Shown here: piece by piece, positions 35,226 through 45,425 of the stretch
How positions within the stretch are numbered: the stretch's first letter is position 1
Layout of the letters: each line of letters starts with the position of its first letter
Assembly: GCA_039030335.1 (NCBI GenBank)
Contig: JBCCEJ010000041.1
Coordinates: 1-51,650 of the forward strand
DNA from: JBCCEJ01 sp039030335
GTDB lineage: Bacteria; Pseudomonadota; Gammaproteobacteria; HK1
Direction of reading: 5' to 3'
DNA length: 51,650 nt
Notes under the pieces: generated by a model
What the model saw: the letters and a program-made list of their open reading frames with translations, nothing else
Databases searched by the model: none
Told to the model about the DNA's origin: nothing
Program-made: the position numbers and the translations under genes

Positions 35226-35762
35226 ATGCACCCCGTCACACAACTTCGTCAATACGACGAGCAGTTCCGTGCACTCGCGCGCGGCCTGCCTGGCGGCAAA
35301 GTCGACGCTGGCGCCGTCTGGCGCGCGATCGGCTTTCGTGTCAGCGGCGTTCAACTTGCCGCGAGCATGGAGCAGGTCCGGGAGATCCTGACCGAGCCGC
35401 AGGTGTCCCGGGTGCCGGGTTCGCGGCCCTGGGTGAAGGGCCTGGCGAACGTGCGAGGCCGGCTGGTGACCGTTGTCGACCTGCCGCAGTTCCTGCGCAT
35501 GGATAGGGACGGCGCGTCCAACCGCACAGCCTCGCGGGCGCTGTATGTAGAACAAGGTGACCTGGCCGTGGGGCTATTGGTCGACGAAGTCTACGGCGCC
35601 CGCCAGTTTCCTGAAGATGGCCGCGTCAGCGACCTCGGCGAGACGGCCGACGCTCTGCGGCCGTACGCGACGGGACGCATGATCAACAACGCGGATGCGT
35701 GGCTGGTCGTCGACGTGGGTCGGATTCTCTCCGACCCGAGCTTCCTGAACGCGGCGGCGTGA
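35226..35762 (+). CDS. pilI: PilI-like CheW adaptor
   Basis: A 178-residue CheW-domain protein, the same length as Pseudomonas PilI. GFRVSGVQLAASMEQVREIL and SRPWVKGLANVRGRLVTVVDLPQFL are the CheW core; NADAWLVVDVGRILSDPSFLN closes it. It would link the PilJ receptor to the ChpA kinase. The ATG at 35226 follows a 124-base gap with no gene after pilG; an upstream frame from 35184 adds nothing family-like. Confidence 0.9.
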   Translation: MHPVTQLRQYDEQFRALARGLPGGKVDAGAVWRAIGFRVSGVQLAASMEQVREILTEPQVSRVPGSRPWVKGLANVRGRLVTVVDLPQFLRMDRDGASNRTASRALYVEQGDLAVGLLVDEVYGARQFPEDGRVSDLGETADALRPYATGRMINNADAWLVVDVGRILSDPSFLNAAA

Positions 35763-35803
35763 TGCGTCTTCGTCACGAAACAGGCGGCGCCCGGCCCAAT
35801 TCT

Positions 35804-35813
35804 GGAGGGGGGA
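35804..35813 (+). promoter_or_regulatory. Strong ribosome binding site of pilJ
   Basis: GGAGGGGGGA ends four bases before the pilJ ATG at 35818, a purine-rich site suggesting high receptor output relative to neighbours. Confidence 0.75.
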
Positions 35814-35817
35814 CCTC

Positions 35818-38082
35818 ATGAAGATTCCGTTTTTCGGCAAGAAAGACGCAGCGGCTGAAGAACATCTAGAAACCGTGGTGGCCGCGCCCGGCAGCCCCGA
35901 ACCGGGCGTCCCCGAAACCGGGCGGTCGGGTCGACGCTGGCTCGGTTTCGTGCTGCCGCTACTGACTCTGGCGGCGGTGATCGCGACGATTTTCGTGTTT
36001 GTCCGCGCAGCGCAGCTGGCTGAGGCTGACGGGCGCATCGCCGAAGTGATCGAAGCACAGAAAGTGCTCTCACAGACCGTCTCCAAAGAGGCGTCCGAGT
36101 CCGTCGGTGGCAGCGAAGCCGCATTTGATGCTCTCGAGCGCGCCGCCGACCGGTTTGACCAGACTTTGTTGACGCTCGCCAACGGTGATGAGCTGGTGCC
36201 GGTGGAGCCGCTGCCCTCCGACCTGACGCTTACCAATTCACTCGGTCAGGTCGCGGAGCTTTGGCAGCCTGCACGCAATGCGATCGATCGCATGCTGGCG
36301 GAGCGCCCGGCCGTGTTGTCCGGTCAGTTCGCGGCGGGCGAGTTTACCGCCAAGAAAGCCGAACTGGCGAACTCGATCGAAGCGTTCACCGAGGCGCTCG
36401 CAAGCGGCTATACGCCGCTGGCGCAGGTCGCGGCAGCCGGCCAGCTGGGCGTACTGGCAGAGCGTCTGTCCGACAACGCACAGCGCGCGCTCGGCGGCGG
36501 CCCCGATGCCGCCCGGGCCGGCGAGTCGTTCGCGTCGGACGCGAGCCAGCTTGCGCGCCTGATCGAAGCGTTCGCGAGTGGCAACTCCGAACTCGGTATC
36601 GCGCCGGTCGAAGACGATGCCAGCAAGGCGGCGCTCAAGAGCCTCAGCAAGACCTATTCGGGGGCCACGGCACTCGTTCAGGAGATCGACCGGTTCGGCG
36701 TGCGTACACGCCGCGCCAATGAGGCGGCCGTGCAGGTGAACGCGCAGGCCGATGCATTGCTTGACGCATCGCAGACTTTGCAGGGGCAGTTCGAGGCGTT
36801 CGTGGCCACCCGGCCCGTTTCCAATCAGCTGGGCCTGGGTCTCGCTGGTCTGACCGCCTTCATAGCGCTTCTGCTCGTTGCCCAACAGGCGATGGCCGGC
36901 ACGCCTCAGACACCCCGGGACACGCGCGACCCGGCTGCCGAGGCCCGGATGCTCGAAGAGCAGGCCCGGGAGATCAACCGCCAGAATCAGGAGGCCATCC
37001 TGCGTCTGCTCGATGAGATCAGCGATCTGGCAGACGGTGATCTGACCATCAATGCAACGGTTACAGAAGACGTGACGGGCGCGATCGCGGACGCTATCAA
37101 TTACGCCATCGATGCGCTCCGCGACACCGTCACGAACATCAACAGCGTGTCCGTGGAAGTCGCCGGTGAGGCCCGCATGACACGCGACACGGCCGTGCAG
37201 CTGACAGACTCCGCCAGTCGGCAGGCGGAGCAGATCGAGTCAGCGGCCCAGTCGATCGAGCAACTGGCCAACGCCGCCCGCACGGTGTCGGCCAACGCCG
37301 AGCGCTCCCGCCAGGTGGCGGAACAGTCGGTACAGTTCGCAGCCGCGGGAAATGAGGCCGTGCGCGCGACGATCGACGGTATGGACAATATCCGCGAGAC
37401 CATTCAGGAGACTTCCAAACGGATCAAGCGACTCGGCGAAAGTTCGCAGGAGATTGGCGAAATCGTCGGGCTGATCGACGACATCGCGGACCAGACCAAT
37501 ATCCTGGCGCTCAATGCCGCTATCCAGGCGTCGATGGCCGGTGAGCAGGGCCGCGGTTTCGCCGTGGTCGCGGACGAAGTCCAGCGGCTCGCCGAGCGGG
37601 CCAGTCAGGCCACCAAACAGATCGAGGCGCTGGTCAAGGCCATTCAGTCGGACACCAACGAAGCCGTCAACTCGATGGAGCAGTCGACCGCGGGAGTGGT
37701 GCAAGGCGCCGAGCTCGCAGAAGACGCAGGTCAGGCGCTGGTGCGTATCGAGGTCGTGTCGAAGGAACTGGCGGAACTGACCGACGCCATTTCGCTGTCC
37801 TCTTCCGGCCAGACCGATCAGGTCGACGCAGCCAACGTCTCGATGAATGAGATCTCGCGAATCACCGCTGAGACGACCTCGGGGACGCAGCAAACGGCCA
37901 ATTCGATCGGTCGTCTGGCGACACTCGCTACCGACCTCAGAACCTCGGTCGCCGGATTCCGACTACCCGACGGCGCGATCGCGTCCGCCGGGACGCTGGT
38001 GACTGGTTACGCCGGGGACGAATCTGAAACCGTTATCGCGGCGCCCGGCGAACTGCCACATTCCGCGGCCCAGGGCGGCTGA
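35818..38082 (+). CDS. pilJ: PilJ-like methyl-accepting chemoreceptor
   Basis: A 754-residue transmembrane receptor. Transmembrane helices lie at about 42-62 and 339-357, enclosing a mostly helical periplasmic sensor (PilJ type), then HAMP-like helices and the signalling tip ILALNAAIQASMAGEQGRGFAVVADEVQRLAERA (about 561-594, quoted in part), matching PilJ rather than the usual MCP tip. The end TSVAGFRLPDG is also PilJ-like, with an extra 40-residue tail and no CheR-tethering pentapeptide. In Pseudomonas PilJ senses pilus contact. No methyltransferase (pilK) or methylesterase (chpB) gene is near. Confidence 0.93.
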   Translation: MKIPFFGKKDAAAEEHLETVVAAPGSPEPGVPETGRSGRRWLGFVLPLLTLAAVIATIFVFVRAAQLAEADGRIAEVIEAQKVLSQTVSKEASESVGGSEAAFDALERAADRFDQTLLTLANGDELVPVEPLPSDLTLTNSLGQVAELWQPARNAIDRMLAERPAVLSGQFAAGEFTAKKAELANSIEAFTEALASGYTPLAQVAAAGQLGVLAERLSDNAQRALGGGPDAARAGESFASDASQLARLIEAFASGNSELGIAPVEDDASKAALKSLSKTYSGATALVQEIDRFGVRTRRANEAAVQVNAQADALLDASQTLQGQFEAFVATRPVSNQLGLGLAGLTAFIALLLVAQQAMAGTPQTPRDTRDPAAEARMLEEQAREINRQNQEAILRLLDEISDLADGDLTINATVTEDVTGAIADAINYAIDALRDTVTNINSVSVEVAGEARMTRDTAVQLTDSASRQAEQIESAAQSIEQLANAARTVSANAERSRQVAEQSVQFAAAGNEAVRATIDGMDNIRETIQETSKRIKRLGESSQEIGEIVGLIDDIADQTNILALNAAIQASMAGEQGRGFAVVADEVQRLAERASQATKQIEALVKAIQSDTNEAVNSMEQSTAGVVQGAELAEDAGQALVRIEVVSKELAELTDAISLSSSGQTDQVDAANVSMNEISRITAETTSGTQQTANSIGRLATLATDLRTSVAGFRLPDGAIASAGTLVTGYAGDESETVIAAPGELPHSAAQGG

Positions 38083-38101
38083 GCCAGGAGTCGTCTGAGC
38101 C

Positions 38102-41100
38102 ATGGATCGAGCAAGCCTAGAATGGGTGCAGGCCGATATTGAAGAAAGCCTGCGCCAAGCCCGCACGTCGCTCGAGACCTTCGCTGACGATCCGGCGGAG
38201 GGCGAGGCGCTGCGGGTCTGCGCTGACACCTTGCACGGCGTACGCGGTGTTCTCGAGATGCTCGAGGTATACGGCGTATCGCTGCTGTTCGACGAGATGG
38301 GCGGCGTCATCGATGGCTTGATGGCCGGCGCCGTGTCCCGGCGTGACGACGCTTGCGAAGTGTTGATGCACGGTATCGTGCAGGTACCGGAGTACCTGGA
38401 CTTCCTGGCCCGCGGAAACCGCGACAACGCCGTCGTCCTGATGCCGCTGCTGAATGATATCCGCAGCGTCCGCGGCATGCCGCTGCTATCGGAAAACTCT
38501 CTCTTCGCGCCGGAACTGGATGCGCCGCTGCCGGTTTCCGAACGCGAAGTAGCGCTCGTCGGACCAGAATTTCAAAGCTACATGCGCAAGCTGCGCCCGT
38601 ACTTTCAGCGCGGGCTGGTCGGCTGGTATCGGGGTGACGACCTGCAGGCGTCGTTTCAGCTGTTGGACGCGGTCGTATTGCACGTCGAGAAAGTTATCGG
38701 CTCGAGCGCCGCCGCGCGCCTGTGGTGGATTGCGCGCGCCGTGGTCCAGTCCCTGAAAGCGGGCGGCATCGACCACAGCGTCTCGCTCAAGCTGCTCATG
38801 GGGCAACTCGACCGGCAACTGAAGCGGCTGTGTGATGCCGGCGTTGAAGCGAGCGCTGACGCGCCACCCGAGGACCTGCTGAAGAACCTGCTCTACTACG
38901 TGGCGCGCTCGAGCGCGAAGACGCGACGCGCCGAGGCGGTCCGCAAGGCGTTCCGGCTCGATGAACTGATCGTCAAAGACAGCGACTTCCAGGAGGGTAC
39001 GCCCTTCGGCCCGAATCTGGAGACTTTCAATTCCGTTTCCGTGGCCGTGAAAGAAAGCCTCGCCCGTATCCGCGATGCGCTCGACGCCTTCAGCCGCCAG
39101 GAAGCTCCGGACGCCGCCGAACTGACCCCGCTGCTCGGTATGATGCAGGAGGTGGCCGACACGCTCGGTTTGCTCGGGCTCGGCATTCCGCGCCGTTCGA
39201 TACTCGAGCAGCGCGACGTGGTCGATGAGCTGATCGAGGCGGGTACCGCGCCTACCAACGACCAGCTGATGGACATCGCCGGCGTGGTGCTGGGCGTCGA
39301 AGCGACGATGGATGCGCTGTCCGAGCAGGGCGCGGCACCGGTTGCGGAGCAAGACGCCGAGGCGGATTCGCTGGACCCGTCGGATTCGAGTCTGACCGGC
39401 ATCGAATATCTGCAGCTGGTCACCAGCGTCATCGGTGAGATCAAGACCGATCTGGCGGTGGTCAAAGACGCCATCGCGACGTTCCTCGACGACCCGGGCC
39501 AGCGCAGCCGTCTCGAAGAAGTTCCGCGGCGTGTCGAACAGGTAGTCGGCGGCATGCGCATGCTGTACCTGAAGCCGGCGGCCGAGCTGATGGAACGCTG
39601 GATGCAGTTCGTCGACCGCGTTTTGCTAACGAGCACGACCGTGCCCGACAACGTCGCCCTGGAGTTGCTTGCGGACGGCGTAGAGTCTATTGAGTACTAC
39701 CTCGAATCGGTCGCGAATGCCCGCGCCGACGCCGAGGACCGGCTCGCCGGCGCGGAGCTGCGGATCGATGCGCTGCCCGAAGGGCCGTTGCCGTCGGATG
39801 AGCCAGCGGCAGATACGTCGGACATGCAGGTGCTGTATGTCGAGCATGACATCCAGGCGCTGCGCGGCAAGCTGTCCGACCCGGACGGCGACAGCGACCG
39901 GATCGCCGGGATGGACACGATCGCCGACGTGGACACCCAGAGACTGGACTTTGAGGTTGCGAGCGCGCAGAGCGAGACCGATGCACCGCTCGACGCCGAA
40001 GAGATCACGATGTTCGACGTCTACGACGGCGAGGTCGAGGATCCCGAGTTCGCCGATATCGAGGATACGGGACTGTTCGCGGCTGGCAGTGCGGAGGCGA
40101 CCCCGGGCGGGATTGGCGACCACGCGCCTGACGACGTGCCGGCACCAGCCGCCGATCGGCTCGACGATGCCGCCATCGCGATGGCGGAGGCGGGCGCTTA
40201 CGCGCGCTCCGATCGGGTTGAAGGGGCGGACTTCGACGGCGAGGTCACGGCCGACCTGGAGCCGGAAGCCGAGTTGCCTGACTCGGTCGCGGAAACGCTC
40301 GCCCACGCCCAGTCGCTGCTCCAGCGGATGGATGCCGAGCGCGCCGGTGCGCACGAGTCGGTCGAGGAAGAACAGGCAGCACCGCCGGATGGTGAAGCGG
40401 CGGCGGTTGACCCCGCCAGCGCGGTGGAAGGACCGCCGGCCATCGAACCAGGGGCCGAGCTCGACCCGGAAATCCTGGAGATCTTTCTCGAGGAGGCCGA
40501 GGAGGTGCTCGCCGAGCTGCGGATCGAGATCCCGCGCTGGCGCGACAACGTTGCGGATAATGACGCGCTCACGGTCGTGCGTCGTTCTTTTCACACGTTG
40601 AAGGGCAGCGGCCGTCTGGTCGGCGCCGTGCGGATTGGCGAATACTGCTGGACCGTCGAAAACCTGTTGAACCGGGTCATCGATGGCGTCGTCGCCCCCG
40701 ACGAGCGGGTGACGGGGCTCATCGGCGAAGCGTGCGAGACGTTGCCTTCGCTGATCGCTGAGCTTCGCGGCGAGGGTTCGTCGTCGGTGGATATAGAGGC
40801 GATGGCAGCCCGGACCGAGTCGCTGGCCGCGGAGTCCGCTACGCAGACTGGGCGCAGTGTTCAACCTTCGACCGCGCCGGTGCCCGCGGGCAGCTCGCAG
40901 GCCGAGGACGCGGAGATCGCGGCGCAGGATCCAGGCGACAGCACCGCCGAGATCCTTGCCTTTCCGCTCAAGCACTCGCCACCCGACGACGCTCGCAAAA
41001 CCTCCGAACCGGCCGTGCGGGAAGTCTTCATCGGCGAGGCCCAGGGACATCTGGATGGCATTGAGGAGGCGTTGTCGCTCGGTAATGACCAACGTCGCGA

Positions 41101-43966
41101 GCCGCAACGCTACATCCGCGCGATGCACACATTGACAGGCGGTGCGCGCGCCTCCGGTTTTGCCGCCGTCGCGGCACTCGGCGCAGCCGTCGAGGGCTAT
41201 CTCGCCACGCTGGCCCAAGTCGACGAGGCCGTGGATGAAGATGGACTGATCCTGGTCGCGAAAGCGACTGGTGCGCTACGTGCAGGCGTAGAGGCGTTTC
41301 AGCGCGGCGGACACGAGGAGCCGCCCGTTGTCGAGCTGGATGACCTTGTCGCGCAAGCCGGCGCGCTGTCGGAATCCGTGCTGCTGAGGCCGCGCGATCC
41401 GAGCTCGATGACGAGCGAGTTCGAGCCTTCGCTGGGCGAGCGTCTGGAACTGCGTGAAGGTTTCCTGGAAGAGGCGGGCGAAATACTCGATACCTTCGAT
41501 TCGGTCGTCAACCGCTGGCGGGAAAGCGGCGGGACGCCCGCGATGATCGCTGAGCTGCAACGTTGTCTGCACACTTTGAAGGGCGGCGCGCGCCTCGTTC
41601 AGGCCGCACCGCTCGGCGATCTCAGTCACGCCTTAGAGACAGCAATAACCCGCGCAGAACGGGACCCTGCTGCGATCAACGCGAACCTGCTGAGCGTGGT
41701 GGAAGTCGCGCACGACCGCATTGCCGACATGCTCGACTGCATGGTTGCGCATCAGCCCATGGAGCCGGCGACCGAACTCATCGAGCAGATCAACGCCGGC
41801 ACGGTGCCAGTGCCGCTCGCCGCGGAGCCGGCCGAGACCTTACCGCTCAGCTTGGACGCTGGCCGTGGCGCCGCGAATGGCACCGGCGAAGAGGCGCCCA
41901 CGGAGCTCTATATCGATCGAACTGCGCCCGCGGCCACCCAGGTTGGTCTGACCGCGCTGGAGGTCTCGCCGGACGCGACCTCCACGGTGGCCGGCGGACC
42001 GATGTTGCCCTCCGAGAGCGCCTCCGATCCGGACGAGCCCGACAGTCAGGACACGGCCGACGTCGCGGCCGCGGTCAGCGCGGTACGCGAAGCGGAGCCG
42101 AGCCCCCCGGAGGCGGCTGCCGAGGACTCACCACTCGTAGAGCGGGCAGAGCGTATTCAGGTGGACGCGGAATTGCTGGACAACCTCGTCGGCTACGCCG
42201 GTGAGATCAGTATTTCGCAGTCCCGTATCGAACTGCAGGTAGGCGCGTTTCGCCAGAACCTCGATGAGATGAATCAGACCGTCGTGCGCTTGCGCGAGCA
42301 GCTTCGGCGTCTCGAACTGGAGACCGAATCGCAGATTCTCTACCGGCACGAGCGCGAGAGCTCCGACGGGCGCCATGGCGACTTCGACCCGTTAGAACTC
42401 GACCGCTTCAGCCGCATGCAAGAGCTGTCGAGAGGTCTGGCGGAGAGTGTGGGTGACCTCGGCAACATTCAGGACATGCTCGATGGCCTGACCCGCGAAT
42501 CCGAAACCATCCTGGTTCAGCAGGCGCGCACCAACACAGATCTGCAACATGGTCTGATGCAGACGCGCATGCTGCCTTTCGAGCGGCTGGTACCGCGTTT
42601 TCGGCGCGTTTTGCGACAGACCGCGCGAGAGCTGGGCAAGCAGGTACGTTTCGAGGTCGACGGCGACGATATCCGCATCGATCGGGCAATTCTGAATCGC
42701 ATGGTGGGGCCGCTGGAACACATTTTCCGCAACGCGGCCGATCACGGTATCGAAACGCCCGACGACCGGTCGCGGACTGGCAAGGGCGAAGAAGGCGTCG
42801 TGCGTATGGTCGTCACGCGCGATGGCCCTGAGGTCGAGCTGCGTATAACCGACGACGGCCGCGGCGTCTCGGTCGACGCCGTGCGCAGCCGCGCGATCCA
42901 GCGCGATCTGCTGGCTCCGGGTACGCAGCTGCCGGATGCCGAGCTGCTGCAGATCATTTTCGAACCGGCGTTCACGACCAGCCGCACGGTGACACAGATC
43001 TCCGGCCGCGGTGTCGGTCTGGACGTCGTGCAGAGCGAGGTCAAACAGCTCGGTGGAAGCGCGCGGGTGGAATCGTCGGAAAGCGGTGCCGCCTTTATCA
43101 TCCGGCTGCCCTTGACGCTTGCGATCAATCAGGCGTTGATGGTTGGGGTCGGACCGGAAGAACTGGGACTACCGCTTTCGAACGTCGATGCCGTGTTGCG
43201 TATTCCGTCCGACGAGGCCGCGCGTCTGGAAGGCGCGGAGAACGCTCTGTTCGAACATGACGGCGCGCAGTACCCGTTCATCTATCTAGGCACTTCGCTG
43301 GGTGTCGCGGAGCCGTCGTATCACCAGGATCGGTACCCCGTCATCCTGATACGCGCTGGCGAGAACCGTATGGCCGTGCGGGTCGACGAGCTGCGCGGCC
43401 GCCACGAAGTTGTCGTGAAGTCCGTCGGGCCGATGCTGAGTGCAATTCGCTGGGTCTCCGGCGCAACCATCATGGGCGATGGCCGTGTCGTGCTGATCCT
43501 CGATGCGCCCACACTGGTACGCATGGCCACGGCGCTGCGCCGCCAGGCGCCCACGCCGATCGTGCCGAAAGACGACGGTAGCGGCCGCCTTGTTATGGTG
43601 GTCGACGACTCCATCACCGTGCGCAAGGTGACGGGCCGTTTCCTGCAGCGCAATGGCATGCAGGTGGTGACCGCAAAGGACGGTCTGGAGGCTCTTGCGC
43701 TCCTGCAGGATCAAATGCCCGACGTCATGCTGCTCGACATCGAGATGCCGCGCATGGACGGCTTCGAGCTCGCGACCACCATCCGCAACGACAATCGCAT
43801 GGCGGCGTTGCCGATCATCATGATCACGTCCCGAACCGGTGAGAAGCACACCGATCGCGCGCGCCAGATCGGTATCGACCGCTACCTCGGCAAGCCGTAT
43901 CACGAGGGCGAACTGCTCGACAACATCAATGCACTGCTGACGGAGTCGCGCCGTGTCCACGGATGA
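38102..43966 (+). CDS. chpA: ChpA-like hybrid chemotaxis histidine kinase
   Basis: A 1954-residue CheA-type kinase. The N-terminal ~500 residues hold degenerate phosphotransfer-like helical domains (the first reads CADTLHGVRG, no His). Acidic linkers follow. Three recognisable Hpt domains have His831 (FHTLKGSGR), His1009 (MHTLTGGAR, Lys replaced by Thr) and His1157 (LHTLKGGAR). Then come the dimerisation helices (~1350-1420), the ATPase (N-box EHIFRNAADHGIE near 1539, G-box DDGRGVS near 1585), a CheW domain (~1670-1810) and a C-terminal receiver with Asp1879. Pseudomonas ChpA is larger (about 2470). It phosphorylates PilG-type regulators. It begins 19 bases after pilJ. Confidence 0.93.
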   Translation: MDRASLEWVQADIEESLRQARTSLETFADDPAEGEALRVCADTLHGVRGVLEMLEVYGVSLLFDEMGGVIDGLMAGAVSRRDDACEVLMHGIVQVPEYLDFLARGNRDNAVVLMPLLNDIRSVRGMPLLSENSLFAPELDAPLPVSEREVALVGPEFQSYMRKLRPYFQRGLVGWYRGDDLQASFQLLDAVVLHVEKVIGSSAAARLWWIARAVVQSLKAGGIDHSVSLKLLMGQLDRQLKRLCDAGVEASADAPPEDLLKNLLYYVARSSAKTRRAEAVRKAFRLDELIVKDSDFQEGTPFGPNLETFNSVSVAVKESLARIRDALDAFSRQEAPDAAELTPLLGMMQEVADTLGLLGLGIPRRSILEQRDVVDELIEAGTAPTNDQLMDIAGVVLGVEATMDALSEQGAAPVAEQDAEADSLDPSDSSLTGIEYLQLVTSVIGEIKTDLAVVKDAIATFLDDPGQRSRLEEVPRRVEQVVGGMRMLYLKPAAELMERWMQFVDRVLLTSTTVPDNVALELLADGVESIEYYLESVANARADAEDRLAGAELRIDALPEGPLPSDEPAADTSDMQVLYVEHDIQALRGKLSDPDGDSDRIAGMDTIADVDTQRLDFEVASAQSETDAPLDAEEITMFDVYDGEVEDPEFADIEDTGLFAAGSAEATPGGIGDHAPDDVPAPAADRLDDAAIAMAEAGAYARSDRVEGADFDGEVTADLEPEAELPDSVAETLAHAQSLLQRMDAERAGAHESVEEEQAAPPDGEAAAVDPASAVEGPPAIEPGAELDPEILEIFLEEAEEVLAELRIEIPRWRDNVADNDALTVVRRSFHTLKGSGRLVGAVRIGEYCWTVENLLNRVIDGVVAPDERVTGLIGEACETLPSLIAELRGEGSSSVDIEAMAARTESLAAESATQTGRSVQPSTAPVPAGSSQAEDAEIAAQDPGDSTAEILAFPLKHSPPDDARKTSEPAVREVFIGEAQGHLDGIEEALSLGNDQRREPQRYIRAMHTLTGGARASGFAAVAALGAAVEGYLATLAQVDEAVDEDGLILVAKATGALRAGVEAFQRGGHEEPPVVELDDLVAQAGALSESVLLRPRDPSSMTSEFEPSLGERLELREGFLEEAGEILDTFDSVVNRWRESGGTPAMIAELQRCLHTLKGGARLVQAAPLGDLSHALETAITRAERDPAAINANLLSVVEVAHDRIADMLDCMVAHQPMEPATELIEQINAGTVPVPLAAEPAETLPLSLDAGRGAANGTGEEAPTELYIDRTAPAATQVGLTALEVSPDATSTVAGGPMLPSESASDPDEPDSQDTADVAAAVSAVREAEPSPPEAAAEDSPLVERAERIQVDAELLDNLVGYAGEISISQSRIELQVGAFRQNLDEMNQTVVRLREQLRRLELETESQILYRHERESSDGRHGDFDPLELDRFSRMQELSRGLAESVGDLGNIQDMLDGLTRESETILVQQARTNTDLQHGLMQTRMLPFERLVPRFRRVLRQTARELGKQVRFEVDGDDIRIDRAILNRMVGPLEHIFRNAADHGIETPDDRSRTGKGEEGVVRMVVTRDGPEVELRITDDGRGVSVDAVRSRAIQRDLLAPGTQLPDAELLQIIFEPAFTTSRTVTQISGRGVGLDVVQSEVKQLGGSARVESSESGAAFIIRLPLTLAINQALMVGVGPEELGLPLSNVDAVLRIPSDEAARLEGAENALFEHDGAQYPFIYLGTSLGVAEPSYHQDRYPVILIRAGENRMAVRVDELRGRHEVVVKSVGPMLSAIRWVSGATIMGDGRVVLILDAPTLVRMATALRRQAPTPIVPKDDGSGRLVMVVDDSITVRKVTGRFLQRNGMQVVTAKDGLEALALLQDQMPDVMLLDIEMPRMDGFELATTIRNDNRMAALPIIMITSRTGEKHTDRARQIGIDRYLGKPYHEGELLDNINALLTESRRVHG

Positions 43967-44411
43967 TACGCAACCCGTACGTTGTATGTTTCTGCCGCTG
44001 AGTGATCGGGGCTTGCTGGTGCCGAGCACCGGCGTGGCCGAAATCGTGGGCATGTCACCACCTCGACCGATAGACGCCGCTCCGCCGTGGTTGCTCGGAT
44101 ATATGAGCTGGCGCGGGGTCGACATTCCCTTGTTGTCGGTGGAATCTGCGCTGGGCGACGAAGCGCCGCCGGTAGGCGTACGTAACCGCGTTGCGGTCAT
44201 GTACGCGTTACGCGACGACCTGCAGCCGGGTTTTTACGGCGTTGTAATACAGCGGCTGCCCACGGTCGTTCTGGCGAGCGAGCGAAACCTCGAAACTGGC
44301 GATGCCGATGCTTCGCAATGGATCGATGGCGCCGTCGATCTGGAAGTCGGACGCGGGCTGGTACCCGGCTTTGCCTACCTTGAAGGACAACTCGCGGGCC
44401 TCGCGGCCTAG
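43953..44411 (+). CDS. ChpC-like CheW-domain protein
   Basis: A 152-residue divergent CheW protein. FLPLSDRGLLVPSTGVAEIVG and WLLGYMSWRGVDIPLLSVESALG follow the CheW fold, and position right after chpA corresponds to ChpC, an accessory adaptor. GTG start at 43953 overlaps the last 14 bases of chpA. It ends one base before the rsmE stop on the opposite strand, so the two genes converge without a spacer. Confidence 0.85.
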   Translation: MSTDDTQPVRCMFLPLSDRGLLVPSTGVAEIVGMSPPRPIDAAPPWLLGYMSWRGVDIPLLSVESALGDEAPPVGVRNRVAVMYALRDDLQPGFYGVVIQRLPTVVLASERNLETGDADASQWIDGAVDLEVGRGLVPGFAYLEGQLAGLAA

Positions 44412-45161
44412 TCAGTCGAGCAGATCGCCGAAGCGGGCTTGAACCAAAGCCGCGGCCGCTATCGCCGCCGTCTCCGCGCGCAGGATGCGTGGCCCGAGCC
44501 GCACGGCGATGAAGCCGGCCGTCCGGGCGGCCTCGACCTCCGGGTTGCTGAGGCCTCCTTCGGAGCCGGTCAGGACTGCGATGCAGCCGGCTCTGGCTGG
44601 CAGGCCGGACCACCCGGTTGGCGCGGCGGGGTCGAACACGAGGCGCAGATCGTGCGCGCTCTGCGCGTCGGAGTCGCCGAGCCATTCCGGCAGGCTGCGC
44701 GGTGGCAGTATCGTGGGGATGCGGTTCTGGCCGCATTGCTCGCAAGCCGCGACGGCAACGTGCTGCCAGTGCTCACGTCGTTTCGCGAGCCGCTCCGCAC
44801 CGCTGAAGGAGACTCCGCTGCGCTCGGTTGTCAACGGCTGGAATCGACTGATCCCAAGCTCTGTACACCGTCGGATGGTGACGTCCATCTTATCGCCCCG
44901 CGTGACGCCCGCAGCGCAGGTGATGATGACGGGGGAACACCGTTCATCGTTACGGAACGCTTCAATCTCCAACGTCGCGTTACGCTTTGATACGGCCGTG
45001 AATCGGGCTCCGTACTCTCCCCCGTCGCCATTGAACAGCGTGATGGCGTCTCCGGCTCTGAGACGCAGGACCCGGTTCGCGTAGTGAAACAACTCATCGT
45101 TCAGTTCGATCGTGTCGCCGACTTTGAGTGGCATGGATACGTGCAGGCGAGAAATGCGCAA
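44412..45161 (-). CDS. rsmE: 16S rRNA (uracil-1498-N3)-methyltransferase
   Basis: A 249-residue SPOUT methyltransferase that methylates U1498 of 16S rRNA. HYANRVLRLRAGDAITLFNGDGGEY (N-terminal PUA-like region), GDKMDVTIRRCTELGISRFQPL, and the SAM-knot motif LTGSEGGLSNPEVEAAR with LGPRILRAETA are diagnostic. The TTG at 45161 gives the family's MRISRLHV opening and has CCAGGA 9 bases upstream (45171-45176); the internal ATG at 45134 would clip it. Confidence 0.93.
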   Translation of the reverse strand: MRISRLHVSMPLKVGDTIELNDELFHYANRVLRLRAGDAITLFNGDGGEYGARFTAVSKRNATLEIEAFRNDERCSPVIITCAAGVTRGDKMDVTIRRCTELGISRFQPLTTERSGVSFSGAERLAKRREHWQHVAVAACEQCGQNRIPTILPPRSLPEWLGDSDAQSAHDLRLVFDPAAPTGWSGLPARAGCIAVLTGSEGGLSNPEVEAARTAGFIAVRLGPRILRAETAAIAAAALVQARFGDLLD

Positions 45162-45425
45162 GGCGCGGGCTCCTGGAAGCCGGACCGGGACACGCAAAGT
45201 CTGGGCACCGGAATGGGGATTGGAATTCCACGACGGCCGTATGGCCGCGATCGGCGTGAATTCTAGCGCGCATCTGTGATCCCTTGCCGGGTGCGGATGC
45301 CTCAAGGCGTGCGCCCGACTACCGACACAGTGTCAGTAGGCAAGAGATGGCATCGCTCCGGTCTGGCCGCGTGGTGTTTATTGACGCACCGCGGACCGGC
45401 TGGCCGATCAACAGACGGACATGAA

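Noticed and set aside
39626..41218. 530-codon minus-strand frame inside chpA
   Set aside because: It is opposite a clearly coding kinase, rich in Arg and His as shadow frames are, with no motif.
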